Below, in pieces: positions 16,286 through 24,790 of a DNA stretch of 64,000 bases. A program made the position numbers and the translations under genes. Position 1 is the stretch's first letter. Each line of letters begins with the position of its first letter. The notes under the pieces were generated by a model, which did not search any database, had not been told where the DNA came from, and worked only from the letters and a program-made list of their open reading frames with translations. Source of the DNA: Bacillota bacterium (GTDB taxonomy: Bacteria; Bacillota; Bacilli; Desulfuribacillales; Desulfuribacillaceae); contig JAEWFW010000014.1 in NCBI GenBank assembly GCA_023388635.1, positions 8,339-72,338 on the forward strand. Direction: 5' to 3'.

Positions 16286-17216
16286 CTGTATTGCAAAGTT
16301 TCATCGTCTCGCGCACAACATCCGCCGATCTCTGAAACGCTTGCTTTTCTTCATCCGTCAACTCGATCTCAATAATTTTTTCGACACCATTGCCACCGAT
16401 GACCGCCGGAACACCCAAATAGATTCCTGCTTGTCCATATTCCCCTTCTAAATACGCGGCAACCGGCAAAATACGCTTCTTATCTTTCAAAACAGCTTCT
16501 ACCATTTGAATCGTCGAAGAAGACGGCGCAAAAAACGCACTGCCTGTCTTTAGCAAATTGACAATTTCCGCCCCGCCTTTACGCGTGCGGTCGACGATCT
16601 CATCAAGGCGTTCTTTTGAAATCAGCGTTTCCACCGGAATGCCTCCCGCATAGCTATAACGCACTAACGGAACCATCTCATCGCCATGTCCGCCGAGCAC
16701 AAACGCGCTGACATCTTCAAACGACACATTGAGCTCCTGAGCGAGGAACGTGCGGAAACGCGCCGAGTCCAATACGCCCGATTGACCGAAAACGCGGTGC
16801 TTAGGAAATCCGCTGGCATCGAGGACGACTTTGCACATGACATCCAACGGATTTGTGACGACGATGATATAGGCATCCGGTGAATATTTGACGACTTCCT
16901 TCGTCACTTGGGAAATAATTTTCGAATTCAACTGCACGAGGTCTTCGCGGGTCATTCCCGGCTTGCGGGCAAGACCGGCGGTAATGACGATCACATCGGA
17001 GTCCGCCGTATCGCAGTAGTCGTTCGTACCGATGACAATCGAATCAAAGCCCTCGACCGGCGCTGCTTCCATTAAATCCAGTGCCTTTCCTTGCGGTAGA
17101 CCTTCGACGACGTCTACTAAAACGATATCGCCCAACTCCTTGCTTGCCGCCCAATGAGCCGCCGTTGCTCCGACATTGCCGGCACCGACAATTGTGATTT
17201 TATTGCGCTTTTTCAT
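16278..17216 (-). CDS. mdh: Malate dehydrogenase
   Basis: 312-residue NAD-dependent enzyme of the LDH-like malate dehydrogenase type found in Bacilli. The Rossmann motif GAGNVGAT begins at residue 11, and Asp of VLVDVVEG selects NAD. Substrate Arg lies in ITAGLARKPGMTRED, with DVMCKVVLDASG and catalytic His in GGHGDEMVPL. Length is normal. It lies 37 bp after icd and overlaps the fumarase alpha gene. Oxidises malate to oxaloacetate, the product that citrate synthase would use; citZ is not in this locus. Confidence 0.95.
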   Translation of the reverse strand: MKKRNKITIVGAGNVGATAAHWAASKELGDIVLVDVVEGLPQGKALDLMEAAPVEGFDSIVIGTNDYCDTADSDVIVITAGLARKPGMTREDLVQLNSKIISQVTKEVVKYSPDAYIIVVTNPLDVMCKVVLDASGFPKHRVFGQSGVLDSARFRTFLAQELNVSFEDVSAFVLGGHGDEMVPLVRYSYAGGIPVETLISKERLDEIVDRTRKGGAEIVNLLKTGSAFFAPSSSTIQMVEAVLKDKKRILPVAAYLEGEYGQAGIYLGVPAVIGGNGVEKIIEIELTDEEKQAFQRSADVVRETMKLCNTGE

Positions 17217-17253
17217 ATTTCCCGTCTCCCTATTTTAGAGTCTTCAAATTCTA

Positions 17254-18468
17254 TTACATGTGTTTGATAATTGCCTCGGCAAATTCTGATGTTTTCAATT
17301 CGACAGCTTGTGGCATCTGTCTCGCCAAATCGTAAGTCACGGTCTTCGCTTGAATCGCTTTTTCCATTCCCTTGACGATCAACTCTGCCGCTTCATTCCA
17401 ACCGAGATACTCGAGCATCATCACACCGGATAAAAGTACGGAGCTCGGATTGACTTTATCTAAATTCGCGTATTTAGGAGCTGTCCCGTGCGTTGCTTCA
17501 AACAGCGCAATAAAATCGCCGATGTTTCCGCCCGGTGCCAAGCCCAAACCACCGACTTGTGCCGCTAATGCATCCGACAGATAATCTCCGTTTAAATTCG
17601 TCGTTGCCAAGACATCGTATTCATCAGGACGAAGCAATGCTTGTTGGAACATATTATCCGCAATACGGTCTTTGACGACAATTTTCCCGTCAGGCACAAT
17701 ACCTTGATATTGATTCCATAACTCTTCCTCGGTCACTATGTAATCACGAAATTCCTGCAAAGCAACCTCATAACCCCAATCTTTGAAAGCGCCTTCCGTG
17801 AATTTCATAATATTGCCTTTATGCACAATCGTAACACTGGAGCGCTTCTGATCAATCGCATGGCGAATCGCCTTACGCACCAGACGCTTACTGCCCTCCA
17901 CGGAAATCGGTTTAATGCCTACGCCTGAATCGAGACGCAAATCTTTGCCGAACTCCGTATTGATAAACTCGATCAAACGCTCTGCCTCTTGGCTGCCTTG
18001 GCTCCACTCTACGCCGGAATAGACGTCCTCGGTATTTTCACGAAAAATCACCATGTCAACCTTTTCCGGTTCTTTCACCGGGCTGACAACGCCGTTAAAA
18101 TAACGCACCGGACGAACACATGCGTACAAATCGAGGATTTGCCGCAAAGCGACATTGAGACTGCGGATTCCTCCGCCAACCGGGGTTGTCAACGGTCCTT
18201 TAATGCCCACGATATACTCGCGCATCGCTTCAATTGTCTCATCAGGTAGCCATTCACCCGTCTGTTCTTTCGCTTTTTCTCCCGCCAAAATTTCTTTCCA
18301 ATAAATCTTCCGTTCCCCTGCATATGCTTTGGCAACGGCTGCATCAAATACGCGCACAGATGCCGCCCATATATCAGGTCCGGTTCCGTCTCCTTCAATA
18401 AAAGGAATGATTGGATCATGAGGAACACGCATTACACCATCTTGAATCGAAATTTTTGTACCTGACAT
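17254..18468 (-). CDS. icd: Isocitrate dehydrogenase (NADP type)
   Basis: 404 residues from the ATG at 18468, which has AGGTGG six bases upstream and gives the family N-terminus MSGTKISIQDGVM. A longer frame reaching 18543 starts beside a -10 box and has no ribosome site, so it was rejected. Motifs: PFIEGDGTGPDIW, RSLNVALRQ (with the regulatory serine of E. coli Icd), FRENTEDVYSG, VHKGNIMKFTEG and the nucleotide loop ATHGTAPKYA. It converts isocitrate to 2-oxoglutarate. First gene of the icd-mdh-fum-phoPR unit. Confidence 0.95.
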   Translation of the reverse strand: MSGTKISIQDGVMRVPHDPIIPFIEGDGTGPDIWAASVRVFDAAVAKAYAGERKIYWKEILAGEKAKEQTGEWLPDETIEAMREYIVGIKGPLTTPVGGGIRSLNVALRQILDLYACVRPVRYFNGVVSPVKEPEKVDMVIFRENTEDVYSGVEWSQGSQEAERLIEFINTEFGKDLRLDSGVGIKPISVEGSKRLVRKAIRHAIDQKRSSVTIVHKGNIMKFTEGAFKDWGYEVALQEFRDYIVTEEELWNQYQGIVPDGKIVVKDRIADNMFQQALLRPDEYDVLATTNLNGDYLSDALAAQVGGLGLAPGGNIGDFIALFEATHGTAPKYANLDKVNPSSVLLSGVMMLEYLGWNEAAELIVKGMEKAIQAKTVTYDLARQMPQAVELKTSEFAEAIIKHM

Positions 18469-18551
18469 TTGAATCCACCTGTCTTTCGTCGTATTTTTGG
18501 GTATTACAAATTTCATAGCTGCAAAATTGATACTCTGTTTCATCTATTGAA

Positions 18552-18580
18552 ATTATATCGCATTCGAGTCGCTACATCAA
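18552..18580 (-). promoter_or_regulatory. Sigma-A promoter of icd-mdh-fum-phoPR
   Basis: TTGATG, 17 bp, TATAAT on the minus strand. The leader to the icd ATG is about 75 nt. In B. subtilis citZ would lie here; instead ytwI ends immediately upstream (18584). Confidence 0.8.
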
Positions 18581-18583
18581 CTA

Positions 18584-19048
18584 TTACAACAGAGAGAAAT
18601 ACTCAAATATACGAATGAAAACAACGGCAATGCCTCCGCCGATCAAGGGTCCTACAGGCAGCCCTTTAAACGCGACAACGCCAATGATCGTTCCGATAAT
18701 CAATCCGGCAGTCATCTGCGGTCCTGTTTTCAAAAATTCCAGCCCCATCCCTCCGAGTACCGCCACCGCCAGACCGGACAACAGGACAATCCAGCCTTTA
18801 GTATGAAACAGCAGTTCATACGCGTCTTGTAAACGCACATCCCCCGTGGCAATCGGTGCCAGTACTGCCACCGTAATTACAATTACACCAAGATTAATTC
18901 CGTGTTCTTTAATCCACGGCAAAACGGCGGGAGCGAATGAAGTAACACGCACACATAATAAAATCGCTGCGGCAATTGTCACCGAATTATTTTTACAGAC
19001 GATTCCCAATACTAACAGCGCGAAAAGAAAAATAGATTCTTGGGACAT
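18584..19048 (-). CDS. ytwI: DUF441/UPF0756 membrane protein YtwI
   Basis: 154-residue integral membrane protein with about four helices and Gly-rich turns (GGMGLEFL, GLPVGPLIGGGIAVVF). The function is not established. Identification comes from the sequence pattern and from its place next to ytvI and upstream of icd, as in B. subtilis. The ATG follows GAGGTG. It is divergent from ytvI, with 73 bp between the starts. Confidence 0.85.
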   Translation of the reverse strand: MSQESIFLFALLVLGIVCKNNSVTIAAAILLCVRVTSFAPAVLPWIKEHGINLGVIVITVAVLAPIATGDVRLQDAYELLFHTKGWIVLLSGLAVAVLGGMGLEFLKTGPQMTAGLIIGTIIGVVAFKGLPVGPLIGGGIAVVFIRIFEYFSLL

Positions 19049-19121
19049 TTTTTCACCTCAAACTTTCTAAATTACTAAATAATGTGTTATATTAATGTCA
19101 TTGAAAAGAAGGGGTGGCACA

Positions 19122-20231
19122 ATGTTCAGCAAAAAAAATATGATAATTCTATTACGTCTGCTTTTTTTAATTGCCGCAATCGCTCTGGGCAGCTATCTGA
19201 TCGTGAAATTGTTTGCGATTGTCTTCCCGTTTGTGCTCGGCACTATTTTTGCCGTTATCATGCTGCCGTTGATCAAATTATTAGAAAAACGGCTGCACTT
19301 CCCGCGAACACTCTCGACAATCATTGTTTTGCTGCTATTTATCGTAATCGGTACATCACTGCTGACGATCGTCTCTGCCAAAATTGTCACAGAACTGATC
19401 AATCTCGCTCACTTGCTGCCTGATTACATAAACAAATTCAAAATTGTTATCCAAGATACGTTCACCAGCGAGTATTTCGTTGACTATTTTAACTTATTAA
19501 ACTCATATTACCAAAACCTTCCCGAAGATGCGCGCACAAATATCACGAATACGATCCAAAATAGCGTGCCAAACATCGTGGATCAAGTGCAGATATTTAC
19601 AAAAGCGGTTCTGTCGGACACTGTGAAAATTGTCGGCGGTATCCCCGGAACTTTGACAATTTTAGTCATTGCCCTATTGGCGTCATTCTTCATCGCCCGA
19701 GATTGGAATACTTACATCTCATGGTTCCGGCACCATATGCCGGGTGTTTCCAGTAAGACGGGTCTTGTCTACGCGCAATTAGAAAAGGCACTCGTCGGAT
19801 TCGTCAGAGCACAAGCAATTCTCGTAAGCGTAACCGGAGTGATTGTCGTCATCGGCTTACTGATCCTCGATGTAGAGTATGCGTTCACGATCGGAATTGC
19901 CAGTGTCTTTCTTGACCTGTTGCCATATCTCGGTCTCGGTATCATCATGGTCCCTTGGATCATCTATTTATTGATCGTCGGCAACTTCAAACTTGCCATC
20001 GGTCTGACTATTTTGTATTCAATCATAGCCGTCACACGACAGTTGATTGAACCGAAAATCTTATCTTCCAGCGTCGGTACGAAACCACTTCCTACATTGA
20101 TTTCGCTGTACGTCGGATTAAAAGTATTGGGCGTTTTCGGATTAATTCTCGGTCCGATCACCCTCGTCATATTGACGGCATTCAATCGCGCCGAAGTCTT
20201 TAAAGATATATGGAAAATGGTAAAAGAATAA
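19122..20231 (+). CDS. ytvI: YtvI-like integral membrane protein (AI-2E/PerM family)
   Basis: 369 residues from the ATG at 19122, which follows AAGGGGTGG; an ATG nine codons upstream lacks a site. About seven or eight helices: a pair near residues 10-75, an extracytoplasmic helical segment (about 95-170), and a C-terminal membrane block with FLDLLPYLGLGIIMVP, typical of the AI-2E transporter family. YtvI is a sporulation-associated member in Bacilli. Its last codons and stop lie inside a hairpin shared with fxsA. Confidence 0.88.
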   Translation: MFSKKNMIILLRLLFLIAAIALGSYLIVKLFAIVFPFVLGTIFAVIMLPLIKLLEKRLHFPRTLSTIIVLLLFIVIGTSLLTIVSAKIVTELINLAHLLPDYINKFKIVIQDTFTSEYFVDYFNLLNSYYQNLPEDARTNITNTIQNSVPNIVDQVQIFTKAVLSDTVKIVGGIPGTLTILVIALLASFFIARDWNTYISWFRHHMPGVSSKTGLVYAQLEKALVGFVRAQAILVSVTGVIVVIGLLILDVEYAFTIGIASVFLDLLPYLGLGIIMVPWIIYLLIVGNFKLAIGLTILYSIIAVTRQLIEPKILSSSVGTKPLPTLISLYVGLKVLGVFGLILGPITLVILTAFNRAEVFKDIWKMVKE

Positions 20232-20244
20232 TCTTTTACCATTT
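20215..20244. terminator. Bidirectional hairpin built from the 3' ends of ytvI and fxsA
   Basis: Arms AAATGGTAAAAGA and TCTTTTACCATTT (13 bp, perfect) enclose a 4-nt loop that contains the ytvI stop codon. The fxsA stop (20236-20238) is in the other arm. Both convergent genes end within this structure; T-rich bases lie at both stem ends. Confidence 0.7.
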
Positions 20245-20634
20245 ATTTCTGTATACAATCACATTTTTCGATCGCAATATATTAGAGAACCATTTGACTA
20301 ATAAGAGTTTCATCATACCCCTTGTGACAGGAAGTAGTAGCAGCAAGCCGACAATGTTGCCGATAAATCCCGGGAGGAACAGCAGCACGCCACCAAGCAA
20401 AATTGCCAGAGCGTCAATGATGGCTCCCCCGGGCATTCTCCCCTGTTGCAGATCTAATTGCGCCACTGTGAATGCCTGCCTTCCCTCACGCTTAAACAGC
20501 AGTACACCAATGACACTGGTAACGATCATGATCAAAACCGTCGCCGTCGCTCCGATTGCCTGTCCCACCTTGATGATCACAAAGATCTCAATGATGGAAG
20601 CTACAGCAAGAAACAAAGCAAAAAAACGAAACAT
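20236..20634 (-). CDS. fxsA: FxsA-family membrane protein
   Basis: 132 residues from the ATG at 20634, preceded by GGGGGAG; a longer frame upstream has no site. Two N-terminal helices (about 3-50), the segment FKREGRQAFTVAQLDLQQGRMPGGAIIDALAI split by a short linker, and a third hydrophobic block (LLGGVLLFLPGFIGNIVG) fit the FxsA/YtzA family. E. coli FxsA counters F exclusion of phage T7; the role in Bacilli is unknown. It follows pyk by 16 bp, as in B. subtilis. Confidence 0.88.
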   Translation of the reverse strand: MFRFFALFLAVASIIEIFVIIKVGQAIGATATVLIMIVTSVIGVLLFKREGRQAFTVAQLDLQQGRMPGGAIIDALAILLGGVLLFLPGFIGNIVGLLLLLPVTRGMMKLLLVKWFSNILRSKNVIVYRNKW

Positions 20635-20650
20635 CTCATCTCCCCCGTTT

Positions 20651-22408
20651 CTATATAACTTCCGCCCTACCTGAATATACATTACCCCGTGACGCGTCGA
20701 CTGTGACTTCATCACCGGTCTGTAGTTTCTCCAATACGCCCTTCGCTCCTACAATCACAGGAATCCCCAAACTGATTCCGACAATCGCCGCATGGGAAGT
20801 GACGCCCGCTTCTTCCGTAATAATCGCTTTGGCTTTTTCAATCACCGACATTACATCCTTATCCGTGGCATACATGACAAGGATTTCCCCCTCTTGCAGC
20901 TCACGTACCGCTTGTTCCGCCGTCCGGCATATACGGACATTGCCGCTGACACTTTTCTCGCCGACACCGGTACCGCGACAGACGATGTCTCCTATGATAT
21001 GAATTTTCATCAAGTTGGTCGATCCTCGCTGTCCTACAGGTACCCCAGCCGTAATGATTATCAGATCACCACTTTTGATTCCATCCGACTGCATCGCCGC
21101 GTCGATTGCCACACGAAACATTTCGTCCGTTGAACGCGTCTCTTGCCCGAGCACCGGCAGTACGCCCCAGGACAACAACATCTGCCGGCTGACGATTGGA
21201 TTCGGTGTCACGGCAATGATTTGCGAACAAGGGCGGTATTTCGATACCATCCGCGCTGTGTATCCGCTACTTGTCGATGTGACTATCGCTTTCGCCGATA
21301 ACCTGGTACCGGCATTAGCAACCGCTTGACTGAGCGCACCTGTAATCGACTGCGTGTCCGTATTGACGTATTCGTGCTGTCGTAAGACTTCCTGATAAAC
21401 ATCGGAGAACTCGATCGCTTCGGCGATTTGTGCCATCATTCGCACCGCGTCGACGGGAAAATCCCCGGCAGCTGTTTCGCCAGACAGCATAATCGCATCG
21501 GTTCCATCGAGGATCGCATTCGCCACGTCACTGGCTTCGGCACGGGTCGGACGCGGATTGCGTTGCATCGAGTCGAGCATCTGTGTCGCCGTAACGACGG
21601 GCTTACCTGCCAAATTGCACTTTTTGATAATCGTCTTTTGTACCAACGGCACTTGTTCCGGCGGAATCTCTACGCCGAGGTCGCCTCTAGCAACCATAAT
21701 CCCCGCCGATACTTCGAGAATCTCATCGAGATTATCGACGGCTTCATTGCTCTCAATTTTCGAGATCACTTGTATCGATGAGTGATGGCGCTCCAAAATG
21801 TCGTAGATATGTAACACGTCCACCGCTTTGCGGATAAACGATGCCGCAATAAATTCGACTCCTTGCTCAATGGCAAATAGAATATCCTGCTCATCTTTTT
21901 CAGTAATACTCGGCAACTTAGACGTAATGCCTGGTAGATTAATACCTTTGTTATTTTTTAAAATTCCACCATTAATCACTTTACAGACGACATCTTGCTG
22001 GCGGATCTCCGTCACTTGTAATTCAATCAATCCGTCATCGATTAGGATGCGATCGCCTGTCTTCACATCTTCCGCCAGTGAATCATAGGTAATCGCGACT
22101 TTGTCAGCATTGCCGACAAAGTCGCCCACCGATAGTATGATCGTTTGACCGTGATCTAGGGACACTTTTCCGCCTTCTACAGTTTTCGTGCGAATTTCCG
22201 GTCCCTTCGTATCGACCATAATCGCGACGGGAATTCCCGTTGCAGCGCTGGCTCTGCGAATATTCACAATCCGCTGTTCATGTTCTTCGTGTGTTCCATG
22301 GGAAAAATTTAATCGGGCGACATTGACCCCTTGATGCAATAATTGTTCCAACACTTCTACGGAATCAGAAGCCGGACCAATCGTTGCCACTATCTTCGTC
22401 CTTCTCAT
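20651..22408 (-). CDS. pyk: Pyruvate kinase with C-terminal PEP-utiliser domain
   Basis: 585 residues from the ATG at 22408 (GGAGGG upstream; the family N-terminus RRTKIVATIGPAS confirms it). Barrel and lid domains run to about 350 with SKIESNEAVDNLDEI, VARGDLGVE and VTATQMLDSM; the allosteric domain runs to about 475. A Bacillus-type extension of about 110 residues ends the chain and carries EEAGVTSHAAIVG, the PEP-synthase-like phospho-His motif. It makes pyruvate and ATP from PEP and ADP, and lies downstream of pfkA with a gap of about 170 bp. Confidence 0.95.
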   Translation of the reverse strand: MRRTKIVATIGPASDSVEVLEQLLHQGVNVARLNFSHGTHEEHEQRIVNIRRASAATGIPVAIMVDTKGPEIRTKTVEGGKVSLDHGQTIILSVGDFVGNADKVAITYDSLAEDVKTGDRILIDDGLIELQVTEIRQQDVVCKVINGGILKNNKGINLPGITSKLPSITEKDEQDILFAIEQGVEFIAASFIRKAVDVLHIYDILERHHSSIQVISKIESNEAVDNLDEILEVSAGIMVARGDLGVEIPPEQVPLVQKTIIKKCNLAGKPVVTATQMLDSMQRNPRPTRAEASDVANAILDGTDAIMLSGETAAGDFPVDAVRMMAQIAEAIEFSDVYQEVLRQHEYVNTDTQSITGALSQAVANAGTRLSAKAIVTSTSSGYTARMVSKYRPCSQIIAVTPNPIVSRQMLLSWGVLPVLGQETRSTDEMFRVAIDAAMQSDGIKSGDLIIITAGVPVGQRGSTNLMKIHIIGDIVCRGTGVGEKSVSGNVRICRTAEQAVRELQEGEILVMYATDKDVMSVIEKAKAIITEEAGVTSHAAIVGISLGIPVIVGAKGVLEKLQTGDEVTVDASRGNVYSGRAEVI

Positions 22409-22577
22409 ATGTACCCTCCAGTGTATGTCATTCCCCATCATGCACATAGTTTATGTCAATACTGTTTTCCGTGCTAATAGTATTTTCTATATTTTCATAT
22501 CCTATTGATACTTTTACATTTATAATTATCGATAACGCTCTTTCAATTGACGAATTTCCCTATATCGATACGCTTCC

Positions 22578-23537
22578 TTAGATCGACAATATTTTTGACA
22601 GCTCGTACGCTTCCATGTCGACAGCGTTTCTTTCAGTCAGAGCATGTGTAAAAGGGACTCCCTGAATCACCTGGTTGACGATGGCGACCATCATTCCCGA
22701 GTGTTGCTCGCGCAGCAAATCCACAGCCTTTGCCCCCATCAGACTTCCCAGCCAGCGATCATACGCTGTAGGTGAACCGCCCCGCTGGACGTGCCCGAGC
22801 ACAGTCACGCGCGTATCCATACCCGTCGCTTGGCGAATACGTTCCGCAATCTGTTCGCCCGACCCACTTCCTTCGGCGACAATGATGATACTGTGCTTCT
22901 TGCCACGTTGATGCCCTTTCATGAGACGTTCCGTAATGTCCTGATAATCCGTCTGACATTCGGGAATCATAATCGATTCCGCCCCGCCGGATAATCCTGC
23001 ACGGATCGCAATATCTCCGGCATGGCGTCCCATCACTTCCACGACAAAGGTTCGATCGTGGGAGCTGGCGGTATCACGTATTTTGTCAATTAGGGAAATC
23101 ACCGTATTGACAGCCGTGTCAAATCCGATCGTCTGGTCTGTTCCCGGAATGTCGTTATCAATCGTCCCTGGGATACCGATCACACGAACCCCTTGTTTCT
23201 CTAATTCCATCGCACCACGAAATGAACCGTCACCGCCAATGACGATCAAACCTTCGATTCCCCGTTGTCTGAGATTCATGGCGGCTGTCGTCTGCCCTTG
23301 CTCTGTGCGGAATGCTTCGCTGCGTGCCGTATATAGTACCGTTCCTCCACGTTGGATAATATCTGCTACGGAATGAACCTGTAATTCTCGAATGTCGTCT
23401 TCAATTAAACCTTGGAACCCGTGATATACACCGAAAATCTGCACATTGTGATATATGCATTTACGGACAATCGCCCTGACCGCCGCATTCATTCCCGGGG
23501 CATCTCCGCCGCTCGTTAAAACAGCAATCTTTTTCAA
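22578..23537 (-). CDS. pfkA: ATP-dependent 6-phosphofructokinase
   Basis: 319 residues, normal for bacterial PfkA. The N-terminal GGDAPGMNAAVRAIVR binds ATP, the catalytic PGTIDNDIPGTDQTIGFDTA contains the proton acceptor Asp, then EVMGRHAGDIA and LGHVQRGGSPTAYDR. It phosphorylates fructose 6-phosphate, the committed step of glycolysis. GGGAGG lies upstream of the ATG. Adjacent to pyk as in B. subtilis. Two GGTTCACC direct repeats precede its promoter. Confidence 0.95.
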   Translation of the reverse strand: MKKIAVLTSGGDAPGMNAAVRAIVRKCIYHNVQIFGVYHGFQGLIEDDIRELQVHSVADIIQRGGTVLYTARSEAFRTEQGQTTAAMNLRQRGIEGLIVIGGDGSFRGAMELEKQGVRVIGIPGTIDNDIPGTDQTIGFDTAVNTVISLIDKIRDTASSHDRTFVVEVMGRHAGDIAIRAGLSGGAESIMIPECQTDYQDITERLMKGHQRGKKHSIIIVAEGSGSGEQIAERIRQATGMDTRVTVLGHVQRGGSPTAYDRWLGSLMGAKAVDLLREQHSGMMVAIVNQVIQGVPFTHALTERNAVDMEAYELSKILSI

Positions 23538-23839
23538 AGATCTCCCTCCCTCGATTTAGGCTACATATGCTCATACTTATTATATCTTTTTCATCACTTA
23601 CAATACCGTAAAGAAAAACTTGGTGAACCAAGCTATAAGCGTCGGTGAACCTTAGTTGCACTTATACTATCTTTATCCAAATCTTAAATCCTGATAGTGC
23701 CAAAAAAATGCATAATCTTTACGAGTGCGTATATATCGACATCCGTGAAATCATGCATTTTATCAAGACATTCTATGAAATTACAAATTGCTATACGAAA
23801 TCGCAGCCCATTCTGAAAAATTACAAACGCTATATATGA
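23538..23839. other. Intergenic region between accA and pfkA
   Basis: No gene seen. It contains a TATAAT -10 on the minus strand (23579-23584), a pair of GGTTCACC repeats upstream of it, and AT-rich DNA between those and the accA stop with no clear terminator. Confidence 0.5.
23622..23651 (-). promoter_or_regulatory. Tandem GGTTCACC repeats upstream of the pfkA promoter
   Basis: Two exact 8-bp copies (23622-23629 and 23644-23651), 22 bp start to start, i.e. two helical turns on one face of DNA. The nearer copy also forms CTTGGT-GA-ACCAAG. They end about 37 bp upstream of a TATAAT box with no good -35, a layout expected for activator binding. The factor is unknown. Confidence 0.45.
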
Positions 23840-24790
23840 TTATTGATAACATCCGATATTTTTGTACTTTTGGTACCTTGTTGTCAATAATACATCATAG
23901 TCAAGCTTTTCCAACCCTGACAACGTCTCTACAATCACCTTTTTAATATTTTGTGCCGTTTCCGATACATTGTTATGTGCGCCGCCGAACGACTCTTTGA
24001 TGATCCCGTCAACAATCTGATATTCATACAAATCATCGGCTGTGATTTTCATAGAATCAGCTGCTTTTTGTGCCAATCCGGAATCTTTCCACAGAAGTGC
24101 CGCCGCTCCTTCCGGTGATATGACGGAATAGATCGAATATTCCAGCATGAAAACCCGATCCGCAACGCCTAATGCTAACGCGCCGCCGCTGCCTCCCTCT
24201 CCGGTGACGATCGAGATGATCGGTGTGCGCAGCCCCGCCATTTCAAATAAATTCCTGGCAATCGCTTCCCCTTGCCCGCGTTCCTCCGCAGCACTGCCAG
24301 GATACGCACCCGTCGTGTCAATGAAACATACTATCGGTCGGTGAAATTTCTCCGCTTGCTTCATTAAACGCAACGCTTTGCGGTATCCCTCGGGATGAGC
24401 CATACCGAAATTTCTGACAATATTCTCTTTCGTGTCTTTTCCCTTCTGATGTCCGATCACCGTGACCGGTCTGCCGTTCAAGAATGCCACGCCACCGACA
24501 ATCGCCGCATCATCTGCGAACGCGCGGTCACCATGAAATTCAATGAAATCCTCGCATATCTCGTGTATGTAATCAAGTGTCGTCGGACGCATGCTGTGTC
24601 TGGCAATCTGTGTCTTCTGCCAAGGGGTGAGATTTCCGTAAGTCTCGCATTCCAAGTCCCGGGCACGCATTTCTAGTTTGTCAATTTCAGCAGATAAATC
24701 GATACCTTTTCCCTCGGTGAAAGATTTCAACTCTTCGATCTTCTGGCGCAATTCCACGATCGGTTTTTCAAAATGCAGATCATATTTCAT
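23840..24790 (-). CDS. accA: Acetyl-CoA carboxylase carboxyltransferase, alpha subunit
   Basis: 316 residues from the ATG at 24790, with GGAGG 8 bases upstream inside the end of accD; a TTG at 24805 would overlap that site and is unlikely. Motifs: GNLTPWQKTQIARH, GHQKGKDTKENI, FIDTTGAYPGSAAEERGQ (substrate loop) and GEGGSGGALAL. With AccD it transfers carboxyl from biotin to acetyl-CoA, the first step of fatty-acid synthesis. The overlap of 11 bp with accD suggests coupled synthesis of a 1:1 complex. Confidence 0.95.
   Translation of the reverse strand: MKYDLHFEKPIVELRQKIEELKSFTEGKGIDLSAEIDKLEMRARDLECETYGNLTPWQKTQIARHSMRPTTLDYIHEICEDFIEFHGDRAFADDAAIVGGVAFLNGRPVTVIGHQKGKDTKENIVRNFGMAHPEGYRKALRLMKQAEKFHRPIVCFIDTTGAYPGSAAEERGQGEAIARNLFEMAGLRTPIISIVTGEGGSGGALALGVADRVFMLEYSIYSVISPEGAAALLWKDSGLAQKAADSMKITADDLYEYQIVDGIIKESFGGAHNNVSETAQNIKKVIVETLSGLEKLDYDVLLTTRYQKYKNIGCYQ

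Noticed and set aside
18469..18543. Upstream extension of icd to 18543
   Set aside because: The upstream ATG directly follows the TATAAT box and has no SD; the ATG at 18468 has AGGTGG and the family N-terminus.
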